A stretch of DNA of 64,000 nt from Geodermatophilus obscurus (GTDB lineage Bacteria; Actinomycetota; Actinomycetes; Mycobacteriales; Geodermatophilaceae). The translations under genes were made by a program, and so were the position numbers. Positions 25,801-31,818 of the stretch are shown piece by piece. Location: positions 124,001 through 188,000 of the forward strand of contig NZ_FRDM01000006.1 in assembly GCF_900143215.1 (NCBI RefSeq), read 5' to 3'. How positions within the stretch are numbered: position 1 is the first letter of the stretch; each line of letters starts with the position of its first letter. The notes beneath the pieces were generated by a model. It was not told the origin of the DNA, made no database searches, and saw nothing but the letters and a program-made list of their open reading frames with translations.

Positions 25801-26060
25801 GCACCGTGGACAAGTTCCAGGGGCAGGAGGCGCCGGTCGTCGTCTACTCGATGACGTCGACCTCGGCCGAGGACGCGCCCCGCGGCGTCTCGTTCCTCTA
25901 CGACCTGCACCGGCTGAACGTCGCGGTCTCGCGGGCCAAGGCGCTGGCGGTCGTGGTGATGAGCGAGGAGCTGCTGGACGCCGCGGTGCGGACGCCGGAG
26001 CAGCTGCGCCAGGTCAACGCCCTGTGCCGGCTGGTCGAGATGGCAACCGTCGTGCGTTGA
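22812..26060 (+). CDS. RecB-like 4Fe-4S nuclease, RNase H-like and SF1 helicase fusion (TM0106 family)
   Basis: A 1082-residue protein with three modules. Residues 1-225 are a RecB-family nuclease: Cys21 in TRHQECSHL, the catalytic EVADAKLARRIK and the motif C-x2-C-x5-C in CDQCTWAPRC near 209-219, which with Cys21 would bind a 4Fe-4S cluster. Residues about 310-490 resemble RNase_H_2/YprB (LYLDFEGDPLAGDG, YHYAAYEVSALKRL, YNKDDVDSTRELHDWL). From about 700 on it is an SF1 UPF1-like helicase: Walker A QGPPGSGKTRAASRL near 716, DEAG near 818, and DKFQGQEAPVVVYSM and RLNVAVSRAKAL near the end. The role is probably DNA repair or processing. GTG 22812 fits the family N-terminus. Pieces of this gene recur at 18.3, 26.85 and 27.6 kb. 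Confidence 0.88.
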   Translation: MYRVDGRLVLSPSDLTRHQECSHLTALNLQVAERRLDPPAEGVGDQTVLVADLGIAHELRYLESLEEQGLTVARLQGSRGEAATREAMRAGVDVVHQATLFDGTWGGQADFLLRVEQPSDLGDWSYEVADAKLARRIKVPALLQMATYADRLTTLQGREPERICVVTGDGETRPWRLVDVAAYARRARARLQTFIAHPTPTAPVPIAHCDQCTWAPRCSTELRTGDDLSLVAGMRRDHRAALNGAGIATLEQLADAPDDVLRATGISRGTRERLRDQAREQLRGRAAGTPTRTLLPPQTAQGLLRLPEPSAGDLYLDFEGDPLAGDGDGLEYLAGLGTRDGGFTALWAHDAAEERGMVEDLVDRIVDAWRADPGMHVYHYAAYEVSALKRLTGRYGVREAELDQLLRAERFVDLYPVVRQAMRISGESYSIKKVEALYGRAHTGDVADAMSSVVEYEKWLIDRDPARLRSIEDYNKDDVDSTRELHDWLETERAELEALHGPQPRPGVAEIAVPAPRSGAEVAELALVEQLQDRGHDLLGDLVQWHRREARPGWWEFFSRGELDDDQLVEDRTALGGLSAAVEIGTEKRSKLYEFTFPPQDAKLSVGKPAFDVDSRARIGEVRALDAVAGRVVVKSTKAPAGPRGLGPEGPLNDEQLRAAIKATADAVLAGESCLGQRLLDRVVPPDTRRLPGEEAGDAVVRLGLALDGEVLAVQGPPGSGKTRAASRLIRALLDAGKKVGVTAQSHAVIGNVLSAVGRPALQKCEESQACGAPGVEWSRDAGDVAGRLLDGSASLVGGTSWFWCREDLAEAVDVLVIDEAGQFSLANAVAVARSATSLVLLGDPQQLAQPTQAVHPGESGLSALEHLLDGHPTVPEDRGVFLDRTYRMHPALTAFVSDLAYEGRLESAAGRERIAVDGWASGLAARFVEHVQPSMAASPDEASTVAELWRSLQGIGWTDAEGVERPIGPDDVLVVAPYNNQVALIRRALPDGARVGTVDKFQGQEAPVVVYSMTSTSAEDAPRGVSFLYDLHRLNVAVSRAKALAVVVMSEELLDAAVRTPEQLRQVNALCRLVEMATVVR

Positions 26061-26090
26061 CGCTCCGCCGCCGGGAGCGACGGATCGATC

Positions 26091-26507
26091 TCAGGCTCGC
26101 CAGGGGTCGAGGAGTTCGACGCCGGTGCCGACGAAGTCCCGGGAGTTGCGCGTGGCCAGCGAGGCGGAGTGAGCGCGACAGATCGCGGCGATCTGCGCAT
26201 CGAGGGCGTCGACAGGGTGCCCGCCACGCTCTCGTGCCGCCGCGATGTCGCCGTACAGCCCGGCGGCGGCGGTGTCGAAGGGGAGGACCTGACCGGGAAA
26301 GGCGCCGAGCACCTCGTCGGCTAGCTGCCGTAGCTCGGTGGCACGCCGTCCGTCACGGAGCCGGGCGAGACCGAAGCGGATCTCGGCCACGGTGATCGCA
26401 GTCGTGACGAGGGATTCCCTCGCGTGCGCGCCCATCCAGGTCGTGACCGCCGTGTCCGGGAAGGGGCGCATCAGCTCGGACACGACGTTCGTGTCGAGGA
26501 CGATCAC
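26091..26507 (-). CDS. fitB: FitB/VapC-type PIN-domain toxin
   Basis: A 138-residue PIN ribonuclease of the FitB type. The acidic metal-site residues are visible: Asp in IVLDTNVVSELMRP, Glu in TAITVAEIRFGLARL, Asp in HPVDALDAQIAAICRA, and the final LATRNSRDFVGTGVELLDP. GTG 26507 lies inside the antitoxin stop (GTGA overlap). Everything needed for activity appears present. It converges on the helicase gene 30 bases away. Confidence 0.88.
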   Translation of the reverse strand: MIVLDTNVVSELMRPFPDTAVTTWMGAHARESLVTTAITVAEIRFGLARLRDGRRATELRQLADEVLGAFPGQVLPFDTAAAGLYGDIAAARERGGHPVDALDAQIAAICRAHSASLATRNSRDFVGTGVELLDPWRA

Positions 26508-26749
26508 TCGGAGAAGTCCGCTGCCCGCGCCGGCGAGGTCCGGGGTGGGATCGACAGCTCGACGCCTCCGGCATCGCCGAAGCGTTTCCGCAAGGTGGAG
26601 AACAGGTCGGCGGACGGCTCGGCCTCGCTGACCGCTGTGGTGAGGATCTCGCGGATCTCCGCCTCCATGGACCTTCCGTTGCGTGCGGCGCGAACCCGCA
26701 ACCGTTCGCGGACGTCGTCGTCGAGACCTCTGACACTGATGGCGGCCAC
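26504..26749 (-). CDS. fitA: FitA-type ribbon-helix-helix antitoxin
   Basis: An 81-residue RHH antitoxin. AAISVRGLDDDVRERLRVRA followed by RNGRSMEAEIREILTTAV is the FitA/Arc-type strand and two-helix unit; the tail to residue 81 should block the PIN active site. GTG 26749 is preceded by GAGGAGGGGG at good spacing. Longer readings add only non-conserved sequence. It forms a coupled operon with FitB. Confidence 0.87.
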   Translation of the reverse strand: MAAISVRGLDDDVRERLRVRAARNGRSMEAEIREILTTAVSEAEPSADLFSTLRKRFGDAGGVELSIPPRTSPARAADFSE

Positions 26750-26761
26750 GGCCCCCTCCTC

Positions 26762-26779
26762 TGCTGGCAATGCTAGCAA
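26762..26779 (-). promoter_or_regulatory. Tandem 9-bp repeats upstream of fitA (probable operator)
   Basis: On the plus strand TGCTGGCAA (26762-26770) is followed directly by TGCTAGCAA (26771-26779), 8 of 9 bases identical and each nearly palindromic. On the fitA strand the TAGCAT spanning the join is a possible -10. Two adjacent half-operators fit binding by an RHH tetramer. Confidence 0.5.
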
Positions 26780-26850
26780 CTGGGCCGCGCTACGCGCGCG
26801 GCTCACTCGCAGCAGTGGGCGTGGTCGTATCCGAGATCGGGGCATGAGTT

Positions 26851-26900
26851 GCCGGTCGTCGGCTGCTCGACGACGTCGACCTCGGCCGAGGACCCCCCAG
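26851..26900 (+). pseudogene. Internal fragment of the helicase gene
   Basis: About 44 of 48 bases match the helicase gene at 25831-25880, including an uninterrupted 22-bp run. Both are in the same reading frame: here PVVGCSTTSTSAEDPP, in the helicase PVVVYSMTSTSAEDAP. Only this piece of the helicase, just downstream of its FQGQE motif, is preserved. It is joined directly to the broken Nudix frame. Confidence 0.8.
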
Positions 26901-27488
26901 CGGTCCTGGTCGTCCGCCGGGGCGGGGGAGCGACGCACGCAGGAGTGGGCACTGCCCGGCACGTTCCTCCACGAGGAGGAGACCCTCGCCGTCGCGGTCC
27001 GGCGGTCGTTGCGGGACAAGGCCGGGCTGACGCCGGAGGTCGTGCCGCGCCAGCTGCACGCGTTCGACGACCCGAGCCGTGACGACCGTGGCTGGGTCCT
27101 CTCCGTCGCGCACGTCGCCGCGCTGCCGTGGCGGGCGGTCGAGCCGCTGCTCGTGGCAGGGGCGGAGGACGTGCGCGTGCGGCCGGTGGACGACGTCCAC
27201 GGACTGCTCTTCGACCACGACGAGATCGTGCGGCGAGCCGCGGCGGACGTGCGGATGGCCTACGCCGAACGCCCCGATCCGGACGCGCTCCTGGACGAGC
27301 CGTTCACGATACGGTCGCTGTTCCGTCTGCACGAGGCCGTGGCCGGCGCCCTCGACTACTCCGCCGACACCTTTCGCCGCGCGATGCTGCCGATGCCGGC
27401 CGAGACCCGGCGGAGGTCGGAGGGGACGGTCGGCAAGCCGGCGCAGCTCGACGTCCGCCGGGAATCCGTGGCAGGAACTGTGCCCTGA
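26901..27488 (+). pseudogene. Truncated and frameshifted Nudix (NrtR-like) gene
   Basis: From about 26938 the frame reads GERRTQEWALPGTFLHEEET, AVAVRRSLRDKAGLTPEVVP and FDDPSRDDRGWVLSVAHVAA, the degenerate Nudix box and following strand of NrtR/ADP-ribose-pyrophosphatase-like proteins. The preceding strand (PPAVLVVRRGG) is in a different frame; deleting one G from the GGGGG run at about 26930 would join them. The N-terminal 20-30 residues of the family are replaced by the helicase scrap. The catalytic REUxEE is changed to RSLRDK, as in NrtR regulators that no longer hydrolyse. The C-terminal part to 27488 (LDEPFTIRSLFRLHEAVAGA) is present. Confidence 0.65.
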
Positions 27489-27591
27489 CCCGGCGCGGCC
27501 GGCCCGGTCGACGTCGCCGTCGCCGTCGCCGTCGAGGCAGGGGTGTTCGGCTCTGGCGTCGGAGCGGCTGCGACGGGTGGACGCGCCGTGT

Positions 27592-27622
27592 CGACGCGTC
27601 GAGATGGCGACCGTCGTCCGCT
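27592..27622 (+). pseudogene. Possible scrap of the helicase 3' end
   Basis: TCGAGATGGCGACCGTCGTC differs at one position from the helicase gene near its stop codon (the last residues VEMATVVR), and the flanking bases agree partly. It is short, so chance cannot be excluded, but a larger certain helicase scrap lies 740 bases upstream and another copy of this same 3' end is at 18256-18345. Confidence 0.4.
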
Positions 27623-27624
27623 CG

Positions 27625-27907
27625 GTGTCGTCGTCCTCCTTGCGTTGCGGCTCCGCTCCTCGGGAGCCTCGTCGTCCTGTGCGACGTTCGAAGGGGGGAG
27701 AGCCTGACCTTCCACCAGTTCGTCGTCCGCCTCGGCGAGTTCGGCGGGTACGCCGTCGTCGAGACCGAGGCGCCGGCCGACCTGGAGTACCTCACCACCG
27801 TCTACGCGGCCTTCTCCTTCACCGTCGAGCCGGTCATGGACGTGATGGACGCCGTCGCCGCCGAGACGCGCGGGATCGAGTACCGGGACTCGCTGCGGAC
27901 CGGGTGA
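27625..27907 (+). pseudogene. DUF3303 gene copy lacking its N-terminal coding part
   Basis: The frame LTFHQFVVRLGEFGGYAVVE, EAPADLEYLTTVYAAFSFTV, EPVMDVMDAVAAETRG and IEYRDSLRTG matches residues 38-95 of the protein at 28811-29098. The sequence before the break (27625-27700) also matches the promoter region of that gene (28728-28810). About 109 bases encoding the start codon and first 36 or so residues are therefore deleted, joining upstream region directly to mid-gene. Unlike the other copy, this one keeps the family C-terminus (EYRDSL). Confidence 0.8.
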
Positions 27908-27994
27908 CGGCGTCCGCTCCAGCGGGCGGCCTCGAGCCGGGAGCGACGTCGTACCGCGCCACCGCGTAGCCGGACCCGCACTCCGACGCTCGTC

Positions 27995-28018
27995 CCCTGC
28001 CCTCGCTGCGGGGCAGGG
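27995..28018. terminator. Hairpin downstream of the DUF3303 remnant
   Basis: CCCTGCCC (27995-28002) and GGGCAGGG (28011-28018) form a perfect 8-bp stem with an 8-base loop. It lies between the rightward DUF3303 remnant and the leftward HAD gene. No T tract follows, as usual for actinobacterial hairpins. Confidence 0.4.
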
Positions 28019-28053
28019 TGACCTCACGGAGGACGAGACCTCCGCGGGCGGAG

Positions 28054-28089
28054 CTCAGCCCCTGCTTACACCTGTGAGCAGGGGCTGAG
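28054..28089. terminator. Strong hairpin between convergent genes
   Basis: CTCAGCCCCTGCT (28054-28066) and AGCAGGGGCTGAG (28077-28089) give a perfect 13-bp stem around a 10-base loop. It ends about 60 bases beyond the stop of the leftward HAD gene and can serve both directions as a terminator. Confidence 0.6.
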
Positions 28090-28149
28090 GTCGCCGAGAG
28101 CACCTCAGGTTGCGGGTCCCAGCTCCCGTCGTCGTCCGGGTCGCCCGAC

Positions 28150-28668
28150 TCACAGCCACGCCTCGATCGCGTCCAGCTGCTCGTGGGTGAGCCCGACGAA
28201 CAGGTGCGGGGCGACCACCAGCACGTGCGGATGGGCGGCCAGCCACTCCCCGGTGTCGGCCGCCTGCTCGGCCAGGTCGTCGTCGACCCACACGATCCGC
28301 CGGTCGGGCTCGGCCTCGGCGACCGCGCGGGCGGCGGCCAGCTTCCACCAGCTGGACCGGCCGTCGAACACGCCGGCGAACCCGGTCGGCGCGGTGTCGG
28401 CGCGGGCGTGGGTCACCAGCCCGCGGGGCAGGCCCATCGGCTCGGCCAACAGCCGGTCGGCGTCCGTCGTCCAGGTGGTCAGCCACTGGATCTCCACCCG
28501 GCCGGACTCGTGCAGTTCCCGCAGCCGGGCGGTGATGGTCGGGTTCCAGGACAGCACGTACCCGTTGAAGGTGCCCCGCTGCCAGCCCTCGGGCAGGTCC
28601 ACGCGGGCCGCGTTGAGCACCCCGTCGACGTCCAGCAGCAGGATCGGGCGTTCCCTGGTCGAGCCCAT
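28150..28668 (-). CDS. HAD-superfamily protein (Swiss Army Knife RNA-repair HAD type)
   Basis: A 172-residue HAD-fold protein. Motif I is LLLDVDGVLNAARVDLPEGW with the nucleophile Asp and general acid Asp; motif II is the strand QWLTTWTTDADRLL with its Thr; the acidic motif IV is RIVWVDDDLAEQAADTGEWL. The W-x-T-T-W-x-x-D-A arrangement is typical of small HAD proteins linked to RNA repair (HAD_SAK). Substrate unknown, probably a 3' or 5' phosphate. ATG 28668 is just before motif I. It lies between the two DUF3303 copies, on the opposite strand. Confidence 0.75.
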   Translation of the reverse strand: MGSTRERPILLLDVDGVLNAARVDLPEGWQRGTFNGYVLSWNPTITARLRELHESGRVEIQWLTTWTTDADRLLAEPMGLPRGLVTHARADTAPTGFAGVFDGRSSWWKLAAARAVAEAEPDRRIVWVDDDLAEQAADTGEWLAAHPHVLVVAPHLFVGLTHEQLDAIEAWL

Positions 28669-28810
28669 GCCCCATCCTGCCGCCGGAGCAGCCGCCGCAG
28701 GTGGACGGCCGCGTCGGAACGGCGGCCGTGCAGGGTCGTCGTCCTCTGTCGGCGCCGTTCCGCTCCCCGGGAGCCTTCTCCCCGACGGGGTGCACGAGGG
28801 GGGAAGCGCG

Positions 28811-29098
28811 ATGGAGTACGTCGTCACCTGGCAGGAGCAGCCGACCGGCTCGGACGCGGAGTACCGGGCAGCGCAGCAGCGGGTCCTCGCGGCCTTCGCC
28901 ACGGGGCAGAAGCCGGCGAGCCTCACCATCCGCCAGTTCGTCGCCCGGGTCGGGCTCGGCGGGTACGCCGTCGTCGAGACCGACGAGCCGGCCGACCTGC
29001 AGTACTTCGCCACCGCCTACGCGCCCTCGTCCTTCACGGTGGAGCCGGTGGTGCACGTGCCGGACGCCGTCCTCGCCGGGACGCGCGGCGCCGGATAG
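28811..29098 (+). CDS. DUF3303-family small protein with shortened C-terminus
   Basis: A 95-residue protein that begins MEYVVTWQEQPTGSDAEYRA and continues QFVARVGLGGYAVVETDEPA and AYAPSSFTVEPVVHVPDAVL, the ferredoxin-like layout of DUF3303. Function unknown. GGGGGGAAGCGCG precedes the ATG. Compared with the broken copy at 27625-27907 it is one base short at about 29090, which creates an early TAG and removes the family-typical EYRDSL end. It may still fold, since the missing residues are terminal. Confidence 0.75.
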   Translation: MEYVVTWQEQPTGSDAEYRAAQQRVLAAFATGQKPASLTIRQFVARVGLGGYAVVETDEPADLQYFATAYAPSSFTVEPVVHVPDAVLAGTRGAG

Positions 29099-29139
29099 CG
29101 GACGCGCTGCGGACCAGGTGGCAGGGACCTTCGAGCCTG

Positions 29140-30867
29140 GTGACGGAGGTCGACCGTTCCTACGGTCGGGTCGTGTCGGGAACGCCTGCGCGGCGACCGG
29201 ACCAGCTGGGCACGAGCACGCCCCTGCTGGTCGCGGTGGACCACGACCCGGACCGGCTGGCCGACGTCGAGCGCGAGCTGCGCAGCCGGTACGAGAGCGA
29301 CTACCGCGTCTGCTGCCTGTCCTCGATCGACGACGCGTTCGCCACGCTGGAAGACCTCGCGACGGCCGGCGAGCAGGTCGCCCTGGTGCTCGCCGCCGAG
29401 GTGGTCGCGGACACGCCCGGCACGACGCTGCTGGGTGAGGTGCGGCGCCTGTTCCCGCAGGCCGAACGCGCCCTGCTGATCCCGTACAGCCACGTCGGGG
29501 ACCCGGGCACCGCCGATGCGATCTTCGAGGCGATCGCCCGTGGGCGCATCGACCACTGGCTGGTCCGGCCCGCGCCGCCGCGCGACGAGCAGTTCCACCA
29601 GTCCGTCGCGAGCTTCCTGCTCGAGTGGGCCGAGTCGCAGCGCGCCGCCCCGCACACGGTCGACGTGGTGGGGGAGGCCTGGGCCGGCCGGGCGTACGAG
29701 CTGCGCGAGGTGCTCGGCCGCTGCGCGATGCCGCACCGGTTCCACCTGGCCGGCTCGACCGAGGGGCAGCGGCTCCTGGACGGCGTGGGCGAGTGCCGGT
29801 TCCCGCTGATGATCATGCCCGACGGGTCGGTGCTGGAGGACCCCACCGACATCGAGATCGCCAGGGCCGCCGGGACGACGATCGAGCCGGACGGCGACCG
29901 CTACGACCTGGTGATCGTCGGCAACGGACCCGCCGGCCTGTCCGCGGGCGTCTACGGCGCCTCCGAGGGACTGCGGACCCTGGTCATCGACTCGGCCGGC
30001 CTCGGCGGCCAGGCCACGTCCAGCTCGTCGATCCGCAACTACCTCGGCTTTCCTCGCGGCATCTCCGGCGGCAACCTCGCCCGGCGGGCCTACGAGCAGG
30101 CGTGGGTGCTCGGCGCCCGCTTCGCCTTCATGCAGCGGGTCACCCACCTCCGCCGCGAGCGCGACGCGACCGTCCTGGAGCTGGCCCACGGCGGCGTGGT
30201 GGCCGGTCGCACCGTCGTCCTGGCGACGGGGGCCAGCTACCGCCGGCTCGGCGTCCCGTCCCTCGAGGAGCTGCACGGTGCCGGCGTCTTCTACGGCGCC
30301 GCCGCCTCCGAGGCGCCGCTCGTCTCGGGCGAGGAGGTGTACGTCGTCGGCGGGGCCAACTCCGCCGGGCAGGCCGCCCTGCACCTGGCCCGCTACGCCA
30401 AGCGCGTCACCCTCGTGGTGCGCGCCGCATCGCTGGCCGCCGGGATGTCGCACTACCTGGTCCGCGCGGTCGAGGAGGCGCCCAACATCGAGGTCCGGAC
30501 CGGCACCGAGGTCGTCGACGGCGGTGGCGACGGCTGGCTGGACCACCTGGTGCTGCACGACCGTGCGAGCGGCGAACTGGAACGGGTCTGCGCCTACGCC
30601 ATCTTCCTGATGATCGGCGCACGGCCGCACACCGAGTGGCTGCCCCCGATCGTCGAGCGGGACCTCGACGGCTTCATCATGACCGGCGCGGACCTCAGTG
30701 CCGACGCGCTCCGGGCCTTCGGGCGCCCGCCGGTGCCGCTGGAGACCAGCGTCCCGGGGGTGCTCGCCGTCGGTGACGTCCGGCACGGGTCGGTCAAGCG
30801 CGTGGCCTCCGCGGTGGGGGAGGGCTCGATCGCGATCCGCTACGTGCACCAACTGCTCGCGACCTGA
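29140..30867 (+). CDS. Fused receiver / thioredoxin-like / thioredoxin-reductase-like flavoprotein
   Basis: A 575-residue protein. Residues about 25-165 resemble a response-regulator receiver (LLVAVDHDPDRLADVERELR with the acidic pocket). Residues about 170-250 look like a thioredoxin/glutaredoxin-like fold without a redox CxxC. The rest is a thioredoxin-reductase-like flavoprotein: FAD motif VIVGNGPAGLSAGVYGASEG near 260, NADPH motif VYVVGGANSAGQAALHLARY, and the second FAD motif VPGVLAVGDVRHGSVKRVAS. The central CxxC disulfide of true thioredoxin reductases is absent. The family is often named fused response regulator/thioredoxin reductase. GTG 29140 was chosen; GTG 29173 is an alternative. 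Confidence 0.82.
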   Translation: MTEVDRSYGRVVSGTPARRPDQLGTSTPLLVAVDHDPDRLADVERELRSRYESDYRVCCLSSIDDAFATLEDLATAGEQVALVLAAEVVADTPGTTLLGEVRRLFPQAERALLIPYSHVGDPGTADAIFEAIARGRIDHWLVRPAPPRDEQFHQSVASFLLEWAESQRAAPHTVDVVGEAWAGRAYELREVLGRCAMPHRFHLAGSTEGQRLLDGVGECRFPLMIMPDGSVLEDPTDIEIARAAGTTIEPDGDRYDLVIVGNGPAGLSAGVYGASEGLRTLVIDSAGLGGQATSSSSIRNYLGFPRGISGGNLARRAYEQAWVLGARFAFMQRVTHLRRERDATVLELAHGGVVAGRTVVLATGASYRRLGVPSLEELHGAGVFYGAAASEAPLVSGEEVYVVGGANSAGQAALHLARYAKRVTLVVRAASLAAGMSHYLVRAVEEAPNIEVRTGTEVVDGGGDGWLDHLVLHDRASGELERVCAYAIFLMIGARPHTEWLPPIVERDLDGFIMTGADLSADALRAFGRPPVPLETSVPGVLAVGDVRHGSVKRVASAVGEGSIAIRYVHQLLAT

Positions 30868-30880
30868 TCCCTGGCGACGG

Positions 30881-31789
30881 TCAGGACGGCGGCTGCCCGC
30901 CGACCACGCCGGCGACCGCCGCCGCCGCTGCGTGACCGGCCCGGACGGCGTCCAGCACGGGCACCCCGGCGCGCCAGCCGGCCAGCACCCCGGCGGCGAA
31001 GGCGTCCCCGCAGCCGGTGGTGTCGCGCAGCCGCCCTCCCGGCAGGGGCTCCACGGGCACCTGCTCCGTGCCGGCCCGCGTTCCCACCCGGGTCGGGTGC
31101 GCACCGGCGTGCACCAGCACCAGCTCCGGCGCCCACCCGGGCCGGTGCCCGTCCAGCCCCAGCACCGCAGCCTCGGCCGCGTTGCAGGAGAGCAGGTCCG
31201 GCCGCAGCCCGGCGAGCAGGTCGACGTACGCGCCGATCCCGTGACGCTCGATCCGGGTCGCGGCGGCGACGTCGACGCTCACCGGCACCCGGGCGTCGTG
31301 CGCCGCGGACGCCGCGGTGCGCACCGCCTCGGGCAAGCGCAGCAGGTCGTAGCCGTCCAGGTGGACGACGGCCGCACCGGCGAACCACTCCGGGCGGACG
31401 TCGGCCGGCTCCAGCCCGCCCTCCCCGCGGTCGGTGAGCAACGTCCGCTCCCCGTCCGGGTGCACCAGCACCGTCGACAGCGGCGCCCGGCCGCGGCGCA
31501 CCACCGCCGTCTCGACACCGCGCTCGGCCAGCGCGGCCAGCAGCCCGTCGGCGAGCGGGTCGGCACCGGCCCAGCCCGCCAGCCGAGCCGGCACACCCAG
31601 GCGCGCCAGGTTCGCCGTCACGTTGGCAGGCGCCCCGCCCGCCGTCGTCGTCCGCACCACCCGCTGCTGCCCGCCGACCACCAGGGGCGCGGACAGCTCC
31701 AGCAGCTGGTCGGCCACCAGCTTCCCGAGCGCCACCACCGGGCCGGGGCCGGCGCGACGCGGCCACCGGGGAGTCCCCTCGTGCACCAC
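30881..31789 (-). CDS. PfkB-family sugar/nucleoside kinase
   Basis: About 302 residues. N-terminal motif GGAPANVTANLARLGVPARL binds substrate; the C-terminal PfkB signature is RDTTGCGDAFAAGVLAGWRA with the catalytic Asp and anion-hole GCGD. Substrate cannot be fixed; ribokinase, fructokinase or nucleoside kinase are all possible. The start is uncertain: GTG codons at 31789 and 31786, or GTG 31738 which begins VVALGKLVADQL. The gene follows the ADP-ribosylglycohydrolase-phosphatase by about 30 bases, suggesting an operon concerned with ribose or nucleoside salvage. A broken paralogous fragment lies at 3030-3350. Confidence 0.82.
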   Translation of the reverse strand: MVHEGTPRWPRRAGPGPVVALGKLVADQLLELSAPLVVGGQQRVVRTTTAGGAPANVTANLARLGVPARLAGWAGADPLADGLLAALAERGVETAVVRRGRAPLSTVLVHPDGERTLLTDRGEGGLEPADVRPEWFAGAAVVHLDGYDLLRLPEAVRTAASAAHDARVPVSVDVAAATRIERHGIGAYVDLLAGLRPDLLSCNAAEAAVLGLDGHRPGWAPELVLVHAGAHPTRVGTRAGTEQVPVEPLPGGRLRDTTGCGDAFAAGVLAGWRAGVPVLDAVRAGHAAAAAVAGVVGGQPPS

Positions 31790-31818
31790 GGACGTCAGGG
31801 TGCCCGGTGCAGAACCGG

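Noticed and set aside
26424-27488. A full-length 354-residue Nudix protein from ATG 26424
   Set aside because: The first 140 codons are antisense to fitAB and have no protein-like features; the family start is disrupted by a frameshift and fused to helicase DNA.
28003-28076. The two hairpins at 28.0-28.1 kb as a riboswitch or sRNA
   Set aside because: They are simple perfect stems between convergent transcription units with no conserved loop motif, so terminators are the simpler explanation.
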